Below, in pieces: positions 14,801 to 24,007 of a stretch of 64,000 nt of DNA. Position 1 is the first letter of the stretch, and every line of letters starts with the position of its first letter. Under the pieces are notes generated by a model, which made no database searches, had not been told where the DNA came from, and saw only the letters and a list, made by a program, of their open reading frames with translations. The translations under genes and the position numbers were made by a program. Origin of the DNA: Pempheris klunzingeri (lineage: Eukaryota; Chordata; Actinopteri; Acropomatiformes; Pempheridae); the NCBI RefSeq assembly GCF_042242105.1, contig NC_092020.1, forward strand, positions 5,006,501-5,070,500. Direction: 5' to 3'.

Positions 14801-16568
14801 ATGTCACTGTCAGCTAAAACGTAACACACATGAATTAGACAATGTCCCTTAAAGCTGCACTAATCAGCACTTTTACATTAATAATGGATAAAATGACTTT
14901 GTGTATGTAAATACTGTCACTCATAGTGACAACCAATGTAGCATCTGTCAGCAATTTGTGGCTGTAAAGGCCGTAAACTTTGAAACTAGACTTTTTTGGT
15001 TAACTTTCACGGCTCTCGTAGACCACGATAAAACCCAATATTGATAAATCCACTGTACCAGTGAGTCGACTCACAAACTGTGGGTCCCACAGGTTTGAAT
15101 TTATAATGCATAAAGTTGGTGGTTTGTAGGTCAGCTTGAATTCAGTGGATAAGTTAACAACTAGCTGGTAAACACAGTGGAGCATTTAGCAGCTAAAGAT
15201 GTCACTCAGGAGTTGGTTGATTATAGTCACCTGATTATAGTGTTGGTGCCAACCCATTTTATCTGTGGTTGTCCAGGTGATCACCACCCATCTGATGAAG
15301 CACACCAAAGTATTCAACTCCTATGGCCAAGTGGTGGAGGTCCAGTATGAGATCCTTAAATCCATCGCCTACTGGATGACCATCCAGTATGACTCAGCAG
15401 GGCGAACAACTACCTGTGACATCAGGGTAGGCGTGGACAGCAACGTCACACGCTACACTTACGAGTACGATGCAGACAGCCAGTTGCAAAGTGCCTCGGT
15501 AAATGAACGCCCTCAGTGGCGCTACAGCTATGACCTTAATGGGAACATTAACCTGCTCAGCCATGGGACCAGTGCTAGGTAAGTCTGTACCTAGTAGCAA
15601 TGTGTTTTTCAGCAAATACTGTGTAATTACTATGTGAAAACAAGTGTATTGAGTTGTTATTCTATTCTATGTTTAGCCTTGCAAGCAAAACAGCTCTAGG
15701 GGTGGTGCTTAGTCATATACATATATACATATAGTGGATATAGTACAGAGTCATAGATCTTTAAGTTCCCAACAGTTTCATTGTACATATCTTGTTACAT
15801 ATGTTTGATTTAATTCTAGGCTGACACCACTGCGTTACGACCAGAGAGACCGCATCACGCACCTCGGCGAGCTACAGTACAACGTGGATGACGACGGCTT
15901 CCTCCGGCAGCGAGCGAACGATCTGTTCGACTACAACTCCAATGGCCTGCTGACCCGCGTCTTCAACCGAGTGACCGAGCACACCGTGTGGTATCGCTAT
16001 GATGGGCTGGGGCGGCGTGTGGCCACCAAGAGCAGCCAGGGCGAGCAGCTGCAGTTCTTTTATGCTGACCTGTCACACCCCACCAGGGTCAGCCACTTGT
16101 ACAACCACAGCAGCAATCTGATCACGTCACTGTACTACGACCTGCAGGGCCATCTCATCGCCATGGAGCTGAGCAGTGGGGAGGAGTACTATGTCGCCTG
16201 TGACAGTGTGGGGAGTCCAAGGGCAGTCTTCTCTAGCAAGGGCCGACTGGTCAAAGAGATCCTCTACACCCCTTATGGAGAGGTTTATCAGGACACCAAC
16301 CCCGACTTCGAGCTTGTCATCGGCTTCCATGGTGGCTTGTATGATCCTTTCACACGGCTGGTCCATTTGGGCAGGCGAGATTATGACACGTTAGCCGGCC
16401 GGTGGACTTCGCCCAACCACGAACTGTGGGGGGAGCTGAGCAAGGAGCCCAAGCCGTTTAACTTGTTCGCCTTCAAGAATAACTGCCCAGTTGGGAGAGT
16501 GGAGGAGGTGACGCAGTTTACTACAGGTGAGCTTCATGCATGTACACACACACACGCACGCACACACT

Positions 16569-16602
<34 letters not shown>

Positions 16603-19378
16603 CACACACACTCTCGAACAGTGAATCAGTGACTGACTGACTCACATGAGCTGCCACATTAAAGCTCTCACACAGATACAGGCAGATATTTCACTCAGCG
16701 CGACCTACTCCCACACACTCCTACACTGGAACCATCTGCCATAAAGAGTGAGCGAACAGGGCTCACAGCTAACTACAGGTGAGCTGCGTGGCAGAGAGAG
16801 AAGATGTGACAGACAAAATGTACTGGCAACAGAAAGGACAGCCATGCCTCTGATCAGCTTGTTTTTTAACACAGACGGTTATGTTTTGTTCCCTCTGTCT
16901 GTCAAGAACATACTGTTTCCCCAAGAGACAAAACAGAAACTCAAGCAAGGGAAAGAGATGGAATAGGAGAGTGGGAGAATGAATATAGGATGTCGGTGGC
17001 AGCGTATGTCCTTCTGGTTAATGGAACATTCATTTGGCCTGTCACGTTTTTCTGCAACAGGATTGTTTATTACAGAAGGAATCTGTTTGTGAGGGAAACA
17101 CAAGGGGAGCTATCTCTGCCACGTATATGCTCATATATTGTGTGATTTCCTGTACAAGGTGTTGTTTCCCTGGCCTTATGACTTTTTGTTTGCTTTGCAG
17201 TATACACATTATTTTCTAACTTTGTCCCTCCATGCAATTGTCTTTCTCTTTCTGTATTTGTGTGTGTGTGTGTGTGTGTGTGTTTTGTGTCCAGACATTG
17301 GTAGCTGGCTGCAGCTATTTGGCTTCCAGCTTCATAATGTTGTCCCAGGCTTTCCGAAGCCTGAAGTGGGCAGAATGGAACAAACATACGAACTGATGAA
17401 GACTCAGACCAAGACACAGAACTGGGACTCCAGCAAGGTGAGCTTTTTGACCACTACAAGCCCAAAGCTCTGATTGTGTGCTCCTGTATTAACTGTTGGA
17501 CGGATGGGTTGTAGTAACCAGCAGAGGTTTATCTTTAGCTACCTATAAAATAGCTTCAAGTCTGTTAATAATTAGATACATGATTGTGAATGGTTAATAG
17601 ATAGAAAACTGATACTTTTGATGATTAATACATTGTCATTAAAGTCACTTAATGACACCAACACAAAAAATTACAGCGGCATGCTAGGATATTAAAAACA
17701 ATATAGAAAGAACAGTATGAAAATAAGAGCAGTATTCAAAGTGCAACTGGTGTGCAAATAAACATATGGTAGTCAATTTGCATTTCTAACGGTGAATTCA
17801 GTCAGTGGGTGTTTCAGTTCAGTCGTCTCTTCAGGATGCAACAGTTCTCAGTGTTGCTGCGAGCGCTGCGATGTTACCCTCAGTCTTGACTTGTCCGTTT
17901 TGTTGGAAAGGGGTCATACATTTGCAAGGAGGAGGTCTGTAGTTTGTGCTGCGTAGCCTTTAGCTTAGCTTGTAACCCTGCTAACCCCCCCACCCCCACC
18001 CCCATCATGACCTCCGCTGGTATATATTTGCAGTCAAACGGCAGGTTATTGCATGTAGGGACAATTTTTAGTAGGTCATGACGGTTGTACGCTTAATATG
18101 CCTTAACTTTACAGTCCAAAACAGTCCGTTAGTAAAAGCAACGCAAGAATATTTCAGAGAGATGGTTTTTCACTGCAGCTCCCATGATCCCACACTGCTT
18201 CACAACATCGTCAAAGTGTGTTCTTTGGTATTGTTTTGGTTGAGAGACCCTTATTGGCAGAAATTTGCGTTTAATCATGGCTGCAGTCCACTCAGGTCTG
18301 CAACGTTCAGGGCCTTCACAGCTGATGTCTTTTGACTTGTCACAGTGGGGAAAGTACAGCTGTTTATAGTACTATTAACGCTCCAAGTGTCCCAGCAAGC
18401 CACGACGGTGTGACAGTGAGTCAGCATGGACACCACCAAGACCCTGAAACTGAAGCAGCAAGATGACATTTTTATAAGAAGTTTTATTACTTACGCCTCT
18501 TCTTTTCCTACTCAAACATGTCAAAGTGTCTTTTGCGGAAAAAAAAAAAAGGCCCATTGTACATGTGTCCAGTAAGCCAATGAGCAATTATTAAACTTCT
18601 GACCGGTTTCTCTCTTTTCCAGGTGGTTTTGGGCATCCAGTGTGAGCTGAGGAGACAGCTGAGGAGCTTCATCTCTCTGGACAGGTTACCTCTAGTCTCG
18701 GAGCCTGTAGGGTCAACTTGCCACAGGCCGACACGCCCCCCTCCCTTCGGCTCCCGACCCTCTCTTCTCGGCCCCAGCATCCGGTTTGCCGTCTCCCACG
18801 GCCACGTCAGCGCCGAAGTCATCGGCGTGGCCAGCGAGGACAGCCGCCGCGTGGCAGCCATTTTAAACGGTGCCGTCCACCTGAGCGGGCTGAGCTTCAC
18901 CGTGCACGGCTGCGACACCCATCACTTCCTCCAGTCCCGTCCTATCGAGGAAGACCTCGCCCTAGGGTTAGGAGTTGGTGGGCGCGTCCTAGAGAACGGG
19001 GTGAACGTGAGCGTGTCTCAGATGAGCGCCATGGTGAACGGCAGGACTCGACGATTCGCTGATATCACTCTCCAGCAGGGGGCGCTGTGCTTGTGCGTGC
19101 GCTACGGCGGGAACGAGGAGGAGGAGAGGGCACGTGTGAGGGAGGAGGCGAGAAAGAGAGCGGTGGACGAGGCGTGGGAGAGGGAGAGGAAGAGGGTGGA
19201 GTTAGGGGACGCCGGGAGCCGGGCGTGGAGCGAGGCGGAGAAACAGCAGCTGCTATCCGGAGGACTCGTTCAGGGTTACGACGGCTACTACTCCCTGCCT
19301 ATAGAGCAGCAGCCGGAGCTGTCCGACTGTCCCTCCAACATCCACTTTATGACACTGAGCGAGGTGGGGGGCAGGTAA
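3694..19378 (+). CDS. tenm1: Teneurin-1, C-terminal half (13 exons, 5' part outside window)
   Basis: Type II transmembrane cell-adhesion protein; its large extracellular part binds latrophilins and other teneurins at developing synapses. Exons: 3694-3781, 5427-5623, 6111-6424, 7085-7257, 8865-9109, 10102-10395, 11716-11960, 12699-12841, 14583-14794, 15277-15578, 15820-16526, 17295-17437, 18623-19378. All introns are GT-AG, and phases join into 3819 bases (1272 codons plus stop) without a break. The first two exons encode the last NHL blade ([14 protein letters not shown]). The next nine encode the YD-repeat barrel with its Rhs-like end ([10 protein letters not shown]). The last two encode the linker, toxin-like region and TCAP. 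Choice of tenm1 over tenm2-4 rests on segments such as [22 protein letters not shown] and LGIQCEL.(K/R)QLR.FISLD. The preceding exon, expected to end phase 0, is not in the window. The end is tail to tail with sh2d1a. Confidence 0.95.
7258..7285 (+). repeat. TG microsatellite at tenm1 intron 4 donor
   Basis: Dinucleotide run that begins with the donor GT of the exon ending at 7257 (caag|gtgtgtgtgt). Confidence 0.9.
8741..8833 (+). repeat. TG microsatellite, about 45 units
   Basis: Longest dinucleotide run in the window, with two interruptions near its left end. It ends 31 bases before the tenm1 exon starting at 8865. Confidence 0.95.
9190..9420 (+). mobile_element. tRNA-derived SINE (teleost type), degenerate
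   Basis: Contains an RNA polymerase III box B-like sequence ggttcaatcc (9214-9223) near its left end, and ends with the common teleost SINE tail pattern gcgctctgagtggtcagaag followed by ggccgctatacaagtgcagt. Located in tenm1 intron 5. The exact boundaries and family name are uncertain. Confidence 0.6.
12045..12500 (+). repeat. Degenerate intronic repeat with internal copies
   Basis: In tenm1 intron 7. The phrase gattttgatgaaa with variants recurs at about 12062, 12330 and 12478, and ccccatt plus surrounding sequence recurs near 12185 and 12432. It looks like a decayed interspersed repeat with tandem modules; class unknown. Confidence 0.4.
16543..16612 (+). repeat. CA microsatellite in tenm1 intron 11
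   Basis: Imperfect CA run starting 16 bases after the donor of the exon ending at 16526. Confidence 0.93.
17260..17283 (+). repeat. TG microsatellite in tenm1 intron 11
   Basis: TG run ending 11 bases before the acceptor of the exon starting at 17295, complementary to the CA run at the other end of the same intron. Confidence 0.93.
18380..18465 (+). repeat. Dispersed repeat, copy A
   Basis: Shares ccaagtgtcccagcaagcca, gacagtgagtcagca and ctgaaactgaagcagc, in the same order and spacing, with sequence at 63340-63425. Located in the last tenm1 intron. Confidence 0.55.
18623..19378 (+). CDS. tenm1: tenm1 last coding exon: toxin-like domain and TCAP
   Basis: The largest tenm1 exon here (251 codons) starts after an acceptor at 18621-18622 and ends in TAA at 19376-19378. 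It carries the conserved [10 protein letters not shown] block, a charged Glu/Arg-rich helix, then the C-terminal-associated-peptide segment containing QGYDGYY. The chain ends in SEVGGR, whereas the human TENM1 end as I recall it is SEIGRR. The TCAP part also has two prolines ([10 protein letters not shown]) and a cysteine (SDCPSN) not expected from human TCAP-1. GC content is higher than in the other exons. Confidence 0.93.
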   Translation: MVLGIQCELRRQLRSFISLDRLPLVSEPVGSTCHRPTRPPPFGSRPSLLGPSIRFAVSHGHVSAEVIGVASEDSRRVAAILNGAVHLSGLSFTVHGCDTHHFLQSRPIEEDLALGLGVGGRVLENGVNVSVSQMSAMVNGRTRRFADITLQQGALCLCVRYGGNEEEERARVREEARKRAVDEAWERERKRVELGDAGSRAWSEAEKQQLLSGGLVQGYDGYYSLPIEQQPELSDCPSNIHFMTLSEVGGR

Positions 19379-20215
19379 CAGAGACAACACATGAGCAGCC
19401 CCCCACCCCACCAAAGACTGCCTGTTTCTACTCTACTCTGATTTGTTCTACTGTTTCTATACTGTATCAAAAAAAAAGAAGACGACGACAGAAGAAGAAC
19501 AAGAAGAGAGATTGGGGGAAAAAATGATTTCCAAATGCCTTTAATTGTGACAAAATGATGGTATTTTATTATTATCGTCCAGTTTCTCCAATTTCTAACA
19601 GTGGCACAAGCAGTGTGGTTTGGCTGTGGCTTTGCTTTTTGTATCTCGACTGGCCTGGGACTGACCGACCGGTAGACTGACTCACTGACCGACCGACGGA
19701 CCGACGGACCGACTGTCATTTGCTGTTTCAACACTGTTCATCATTTTGGATTCTGTGTTCAAATTCACTGAACTGTAGAGATGAAGACTTTTAGGATTGC
19801 CAGTGAATGATCCTCTTCATGACTCAAATCAAGAGCTCTCCGGTTGCCATTTGAGTTCCTACATGGTTTACCTCGGATATACTATCGTTTACATATTGTG
19901 TAAGAGAGGCCTTGTCGACTCTGACACTCCCCTTTAGAGAAGGAAACCTCTCTTGGTTTTCCGCCTCTGGTGTGCTCCAACAGTAGTTTGTATGAGTGTG
20001 TATACTAAAATCAAGAATGTACATAGCCAGTGCTTTCACACTGAAAAAAGTGCTCAACTGGAAACTCTGTTGTTCATAAGTAAGTGTCAGTATTGTTAAT
20101 CAATAGAAAAACAGTTACATTTTTGCAAAGAATTATACATGGCTATAGTAAATATTCTCGCTGAAAAATCTGACTTTATTGGGTTACAATGCTGATTAAA
20201 GTTATTATGTGTGAA
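19379..20215 (+). other. tenm1: tenm1 3' untranslated region (inferred end)
   Basis: Non-coding sequence after the tenm1 stop. The first good polyadenylation-like hexamer is ATTAAA at 20195-20200, giving a UTR of about 0.8 kb; a longer form cannot be excluded. It contains a degenerate GACC/GACG tandem stretch at 19660-19716. Confidence 0.5.
20195..20200 (+). terminator. Candidate poly(A) signal of tenm1 (ATTAAA)
   Basis: ATTAAA, the commonest variant of AATAAA, is the first such hexamer on the plus strand well downstream of the tenm1 stop. No transcript evidence is available. Confidence 0.4.
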
Positions 20216-20495
20216 TTACCAGATTGCTCCCTGGGACTTCATAGGCACTGTTGCTTATTATTTCTCTCTGCGTCTGCTGTCTCCCTCTCTCCCTCTCTCG
20301 TGCGCGTCCTCTCTGTATCTGCGCCTTCCCTCCACACATTTGTTGTACGCTCTTTGTTCTTGTTTCTGGGAGTTTGTAACTTTCAAATCTGTGCTGTCAT
20401 TATCACCCATCATTATGGCTCAAACTGAGATATGCATGAGAAACCTGCGTCTGTCAGAAGAGAAGAAGAAGGAGAAGGAGAGGGAAAAAAAAGAG

Positions 20496-20531
<36 letters not shown>

Positions 20532-21338
20532 AAAAGCACAGAGGAAGGGAAAAAGAAATGTGACAGCTGAGGCTCAGCGAGTGGGTGGTGAGTGCAGAAG
20601 GGGCAGGACCTGGAGTTGGCTGTGCTGTTCTCTACAGCTTGTCTCCTCTCATTAGGAAATGCCAATCAGACTACATGTGAACCACTTCCAAGCCTCTCTC
20701 CCCCAAAAAAAAGTTACATAAAGAAAGTAAAGAAGTTTGTTTGTTTTTCTTTTTTTTTTTTTTTTTAAATCTCGCTACCACTAATCCACCTCCCCGTCCG
20801 TCTGCCTATCCCCCACTCACATCCCTCCCACCGTCACTCCACCATCTGCCCACCATTAATTGTTTGTGTTTCTCTCCTGGGCTGCGGATGACAGAGCTGC
20901 ACAATGCATATGTTCTGACTGCTCGCAGGTGATATACGTTCCTGACTAGCACTTTGCTGATCGGCTGCGATGCACCTTTCCTTCTAAACCATATGCTCCA
21001 CGAGATACTGTCCAACCTCATCTCTGCGGTGAAAAGATGGAGGGTCCGGTTGCTAGGAGACCGTTGCACTGAAGAATTGTCTGGGCTGAATGGATGCTCT
21101 CTCTCTGTCTCTTTCTTCCTCTTTCTCTGTCTCTCTCTCTCTCTGTCATTTTTTTTCATGAGGAGCCGGTAATGTCAATCAGATGAATGACAGATCCCCC
21201 CCCCCCTTTCCAGCAGTCAGCATTCTCTCCATGGAAATCAGTACTTCAATATGTCAAATTGAATTTTTGTTCCACATTATGTGTCAGACGGAGGCTCGGG
21301 TGTGTATGGCTGTGTACGCATGACCTCATTTTAAAGAG
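20216..21338. other. Intergenic gap between convergent tenm1 and sh2d1a ends
   Basis: No coding sequence recognised. It holds polypurine sequence with a GA run (about 20455-20540), a poly-T run (20748-20766), pyrimidine-rich stretches and a short C run (21197-21206). Confidence 0.5.
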
Positions 21339-21363
21339 TTTATTTCAACCAATATCGTTTATT
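21339..21363 (-). terminator. Candidate poly(A) signals of sh2d1a
   Basis: Two AATAAA hexamers on the minus strand (21344-21339 and 21363-21358) lie about 360 bases below the sh2d1a stop. They leave about 1.1 kb between the inferred ends of tenm1 and sh2d1a. Confidence 0.45.
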
Positions 21364-21716
21364 TCCTTTGCCATTCACATAACCGAATTGCATTAAGAAA
21401 ACAGCACAATATTTGTTGTCAACTTGTGTATGCAGTAATGGATATTAATGTTTCAGCAGCTGAATATTTTACATCACATCCCTGAAAGTTATGAGGCACT
21501 TTCCTTCATATGCGGAAAAACCAGAGATGCTGGAAGGATACTGAGATCTGAGTCACTGCTAGAGCCTAAACGACTTGAATTCAACAAACAGGAGCTGGTT
21601 AGTTGGAAAAAAAAATTACATTCACTTCACACACAAGATGCAAAATGCAGCTGTAGCCATGCTGCGAAGGCAGTATCTGTTTACAATTAGGTCAGCGGTG
21701 AGCTTTGGGTTAGCCC

Positions 21717-21986
21717 CTAACCAAAAGTCTGCTGCACCTCCTTCTTGTGTCGGCTTTTCTGTCCCTGAGCAGCATGCGGTGGCCGCTGCTGGAGGTAAGA
21801 GTTTTGGCTGCTGTGTGTGGGTGACAGGCTATTACTGGGCATCTGTGCCTCTGTGTGTGTTTGTGCCCGTCTCTGAGCGGTGACAGGGTAGAGCAGAGGC
21901 ATGGCAATTCCTTGTCCGGGCTTCTGGAAAGCTGCTATCAAGTTCTTGATTTGACGGAAATATCGTTTCTGCACACCAGGAGTGGT
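21717..21986 (-). CDS. sh2d1a: sh2d1a exon 3
   Basis: Follows an acceptor with a pure poly-T tract (about 20 T on the coding strand). It encodes [16 protein letters not shown] to the end of the SH2 domain and an extra tail rich in Ser, Gln and His, with stop at 21719-21717. The tail includes one tyrosine (SQNSYLQQ). Confidence 0.85.
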   Translation of the reverse strand, partial: TTPGVQKRYFRQIKNLIAAFQKPGQGIAMPLLYPVTAQRRAQTHTEAQMPSNSLSPTHSSQNSYLQQRPPHAAQGQKSRHKKEVQQTFG

Positions 21987-24007
21987 CTGAAAAAAAAAAA
22001 AAAAAAAAAGCAGAGGAGAATTCAGCTTCTCCGTCTCCATCTCCACATCAAACCCCACGGGGGAATGAAGAGGACGGGACAGGAGAGGCTTGAAATGAGC
22101 TCTCACAGATTCACCTTATAACAGACAGATGCGCTAAAAGTAGAGGCAGAAACACAAGGCTGTCGTCAGTGCAAGTGCACTGCAAGTATATATTTTTTTT
22201 ATACCTGGTCCACTGATCCACACTGAGCTTGTATTTAAGAAACAAACGGACACATAAGAAATCCAATCTACAATTGCTGTAGAAACCACTGTGGAAGGAT
22301 GGAGAATATACTCAAGGGCTTTAAGAGCTAAATTAGGAAAATTTCTGGTTGCAGTTGCCTCTGAAATAATTCACTCCCCTGGGCTTGTTTAGATTTTGTG
22401 AGTCAACAAAAAGCATTTATTTTAGGATTTATGTGTGACATTTAAGATGCTTAAAATGTCCCATTATCTCAACAGCTTTACTTGTGACTGAATATAAAAC
22501 TCAAAACACAAGGATCGTTTTTAGAAATGATCTGCGGCTTAAATAGCAGCTAAATAAGTTGTAATGAGCAGCAACAAACCGACTCATCCAGCAGTTTCCA
22601 CTTTGGCTTTAGCCAGATTCAACTTTATCAAGGATCTTTTCGGGGAGTTTTGCATTATTTTCAATTTTTAATCAATTTCCCACTTTGCCCACAGCTGTCA
22701 GATAAACATTTAATATCTCTAAACTATAAAACATTGAAGCTTTCAAAGTACTATAATTTTGTCAAGTAAGGAGAAATGCATTATTTGTTTCCATTCTGTG
22801 CAATCAATCATGCTGTAAGAAATGGTGGAATTCTTGTTCTTTGAAAGCATTTTGAAATCATTTAATCAAACTTGGTGGAGCACTTCCCACAGCAAAGCAC
22901 TTTGGATGTTTCTTGTCTCCGGCCACAAGTGTTACCTCTGTTCCCCCGGAATATTTCATTAAAGTGATTGATATCGCCCATGAATAATGTAAACTGTTAT
23001 TGAGCTTGTGGTGAAATTCGTGTAATTCAAGTCTTGTGCCCCTATCCGTCCGCTTGACGCTGTCAGTGCAAAATGAGCGGGGGTAAAATGTAGTTACAAC
23101 AGCATCTAGCTTAGCTGTCAGAGAGAGACATAGCCTTCAGATGTCTCTATACATTCACATCTCTGGGTGTTTGCCAACTCTCAGTGCTCAATTACATATC
23201 CCATCAGAAATGCTGTCAAATGCAATTCTACGTTTCTCATCTCTGGAGTATATGCCGATGCTGTGGTGTCTTAAATTTGAGGAGAGGTGGGGGGTGCTGG
23301 TGTTGCTAAAGGAAGAGAGATGCACTCATTTCTCAGTGCTGCCACTCCTGAAAATAAAACCATGTTTGCCTCAGATTCACAGCTTGCTGAACTAGGTTGG
23401 CACCAAAACAACACCCAGAACTAATAAACACCAACCCAAGCAATGCGGTTGTGCAGCTGTTCTGCTACTTCTGTAAAGTTTGAGTGAGTCAGCACAGAAT
23501 AAGAGCAAGAAATAAGATAGAAAGTGTCTCACGTCGGCAGCCCATGAGCCTGCATCATCCTGGTAGAGTCTGTACGTGTAGACATATCCGTTGTTCCTGC
23601 ACACACACACACACACACACACAAACATCGTGGACCCTGGGTTCATCTTACCATTTAATTAAATAAGTATCTGCCCCTACTGCCACCATGATTGCCCCTG
23701 TGGGACTCAGATTTCACACTGAACAATAGGCCACCTCACTTCTTTTGCTGCACTTAACACTCAGATGGTTTGTTCGTGCCTTTTATTTTCTTAAATGTGA
23801 GGAGATAAATAATCTCTGTAACAGTAGAAATGATGTGTTGATGTGTTGCACCATCAGTGTTCATACTTACAGCACACACAGGCAGTAGACCCCCGGCACA
23901 GAGTCACTGTCACGGACTAGGTAGCACCCATCCCGCCCGTCCTGGGCCAGCCGCCTCTCCCCCTCCGGCTTACCGATGGGTCCGTGGTAAACAAGCAGGT
24001 TTTCCAT
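21717..24007 (-). CDS. sh2d1a: SH2 domain-containing protein 1A (SAP)
   Basis: Small cytoplasmic adaptor made almost entirely of one SH2 domain; SAP binds tyrosine motifs in SLAM-family receptor tails and recruits the kinase Fyn in T and NK cells. Exons in gene order: 23871-24007 (137 bases), 23533-23596 (64) and 21717-21986 (270). They splice in frame to 156 residues. The start is ATG at 24007-24005. Visible features: FLVRD-type phosphotyrosine pocket as [11 protein letters not shown] with Arg32; [25 protein letters not shown] with Arg78, the residue that contacts the Fyn SH3 domain in human SAP. Numbering matches the human protein without gaps as far as I can align it. Residues 104-156 form a tail unlike and longer than human SAP (128 residues); a further short exon replacing part of this tail is possible. 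The gene is convergent with tenm1. Confidence 0.93.
21987..23532 (-). other. sh2d1a intron 2
   Basis: GT-AG intron of about 1.55 kb between sh2d1a exons 2 and 3. I saw nothing protein-like and no obvious repeat apart from the poly-T tract at the acceptor. Confidence 0.7.
23533..23596 (-). CDS. sh2d1a: sh2d1a exon 2
   Basis: A 64-base exon encoding [17 protein letters not shown], the central SH2 strands. Its acceptor AG is immediately preceded by an uninterrupted TG run on the coding strand. The donor is gac|gtgaga. Confidence 0.92.
23599..23624 (+). repeat. CA microsatellite at sh2d1a intron 1 acceptor
   Basis: About twelve CA units on the plus strand, read as TG on the sh2d1a coding strand, running directly into the acceptor AG of exon 2. 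Confidence 0.93.
23871..24007 (-). CDS. sh2d1a: sh2d1a exon 1
   Basis: Runs from the ATG to a consensus donor (ct|gtaagt). It encodes [15 protein letters not shown] and the Arg32-containing phosphotyrosine pocket. The length of 137 bases leaves two bases of a split codon for exon 2. Confidence 0.92.

Noticed and set aside
18718..19062. Arginine- and proline-rich open frame over the last tenm1 exon
   Set aside because: It is an out-of-frame shadow of the GC-rich tenm1 exon.
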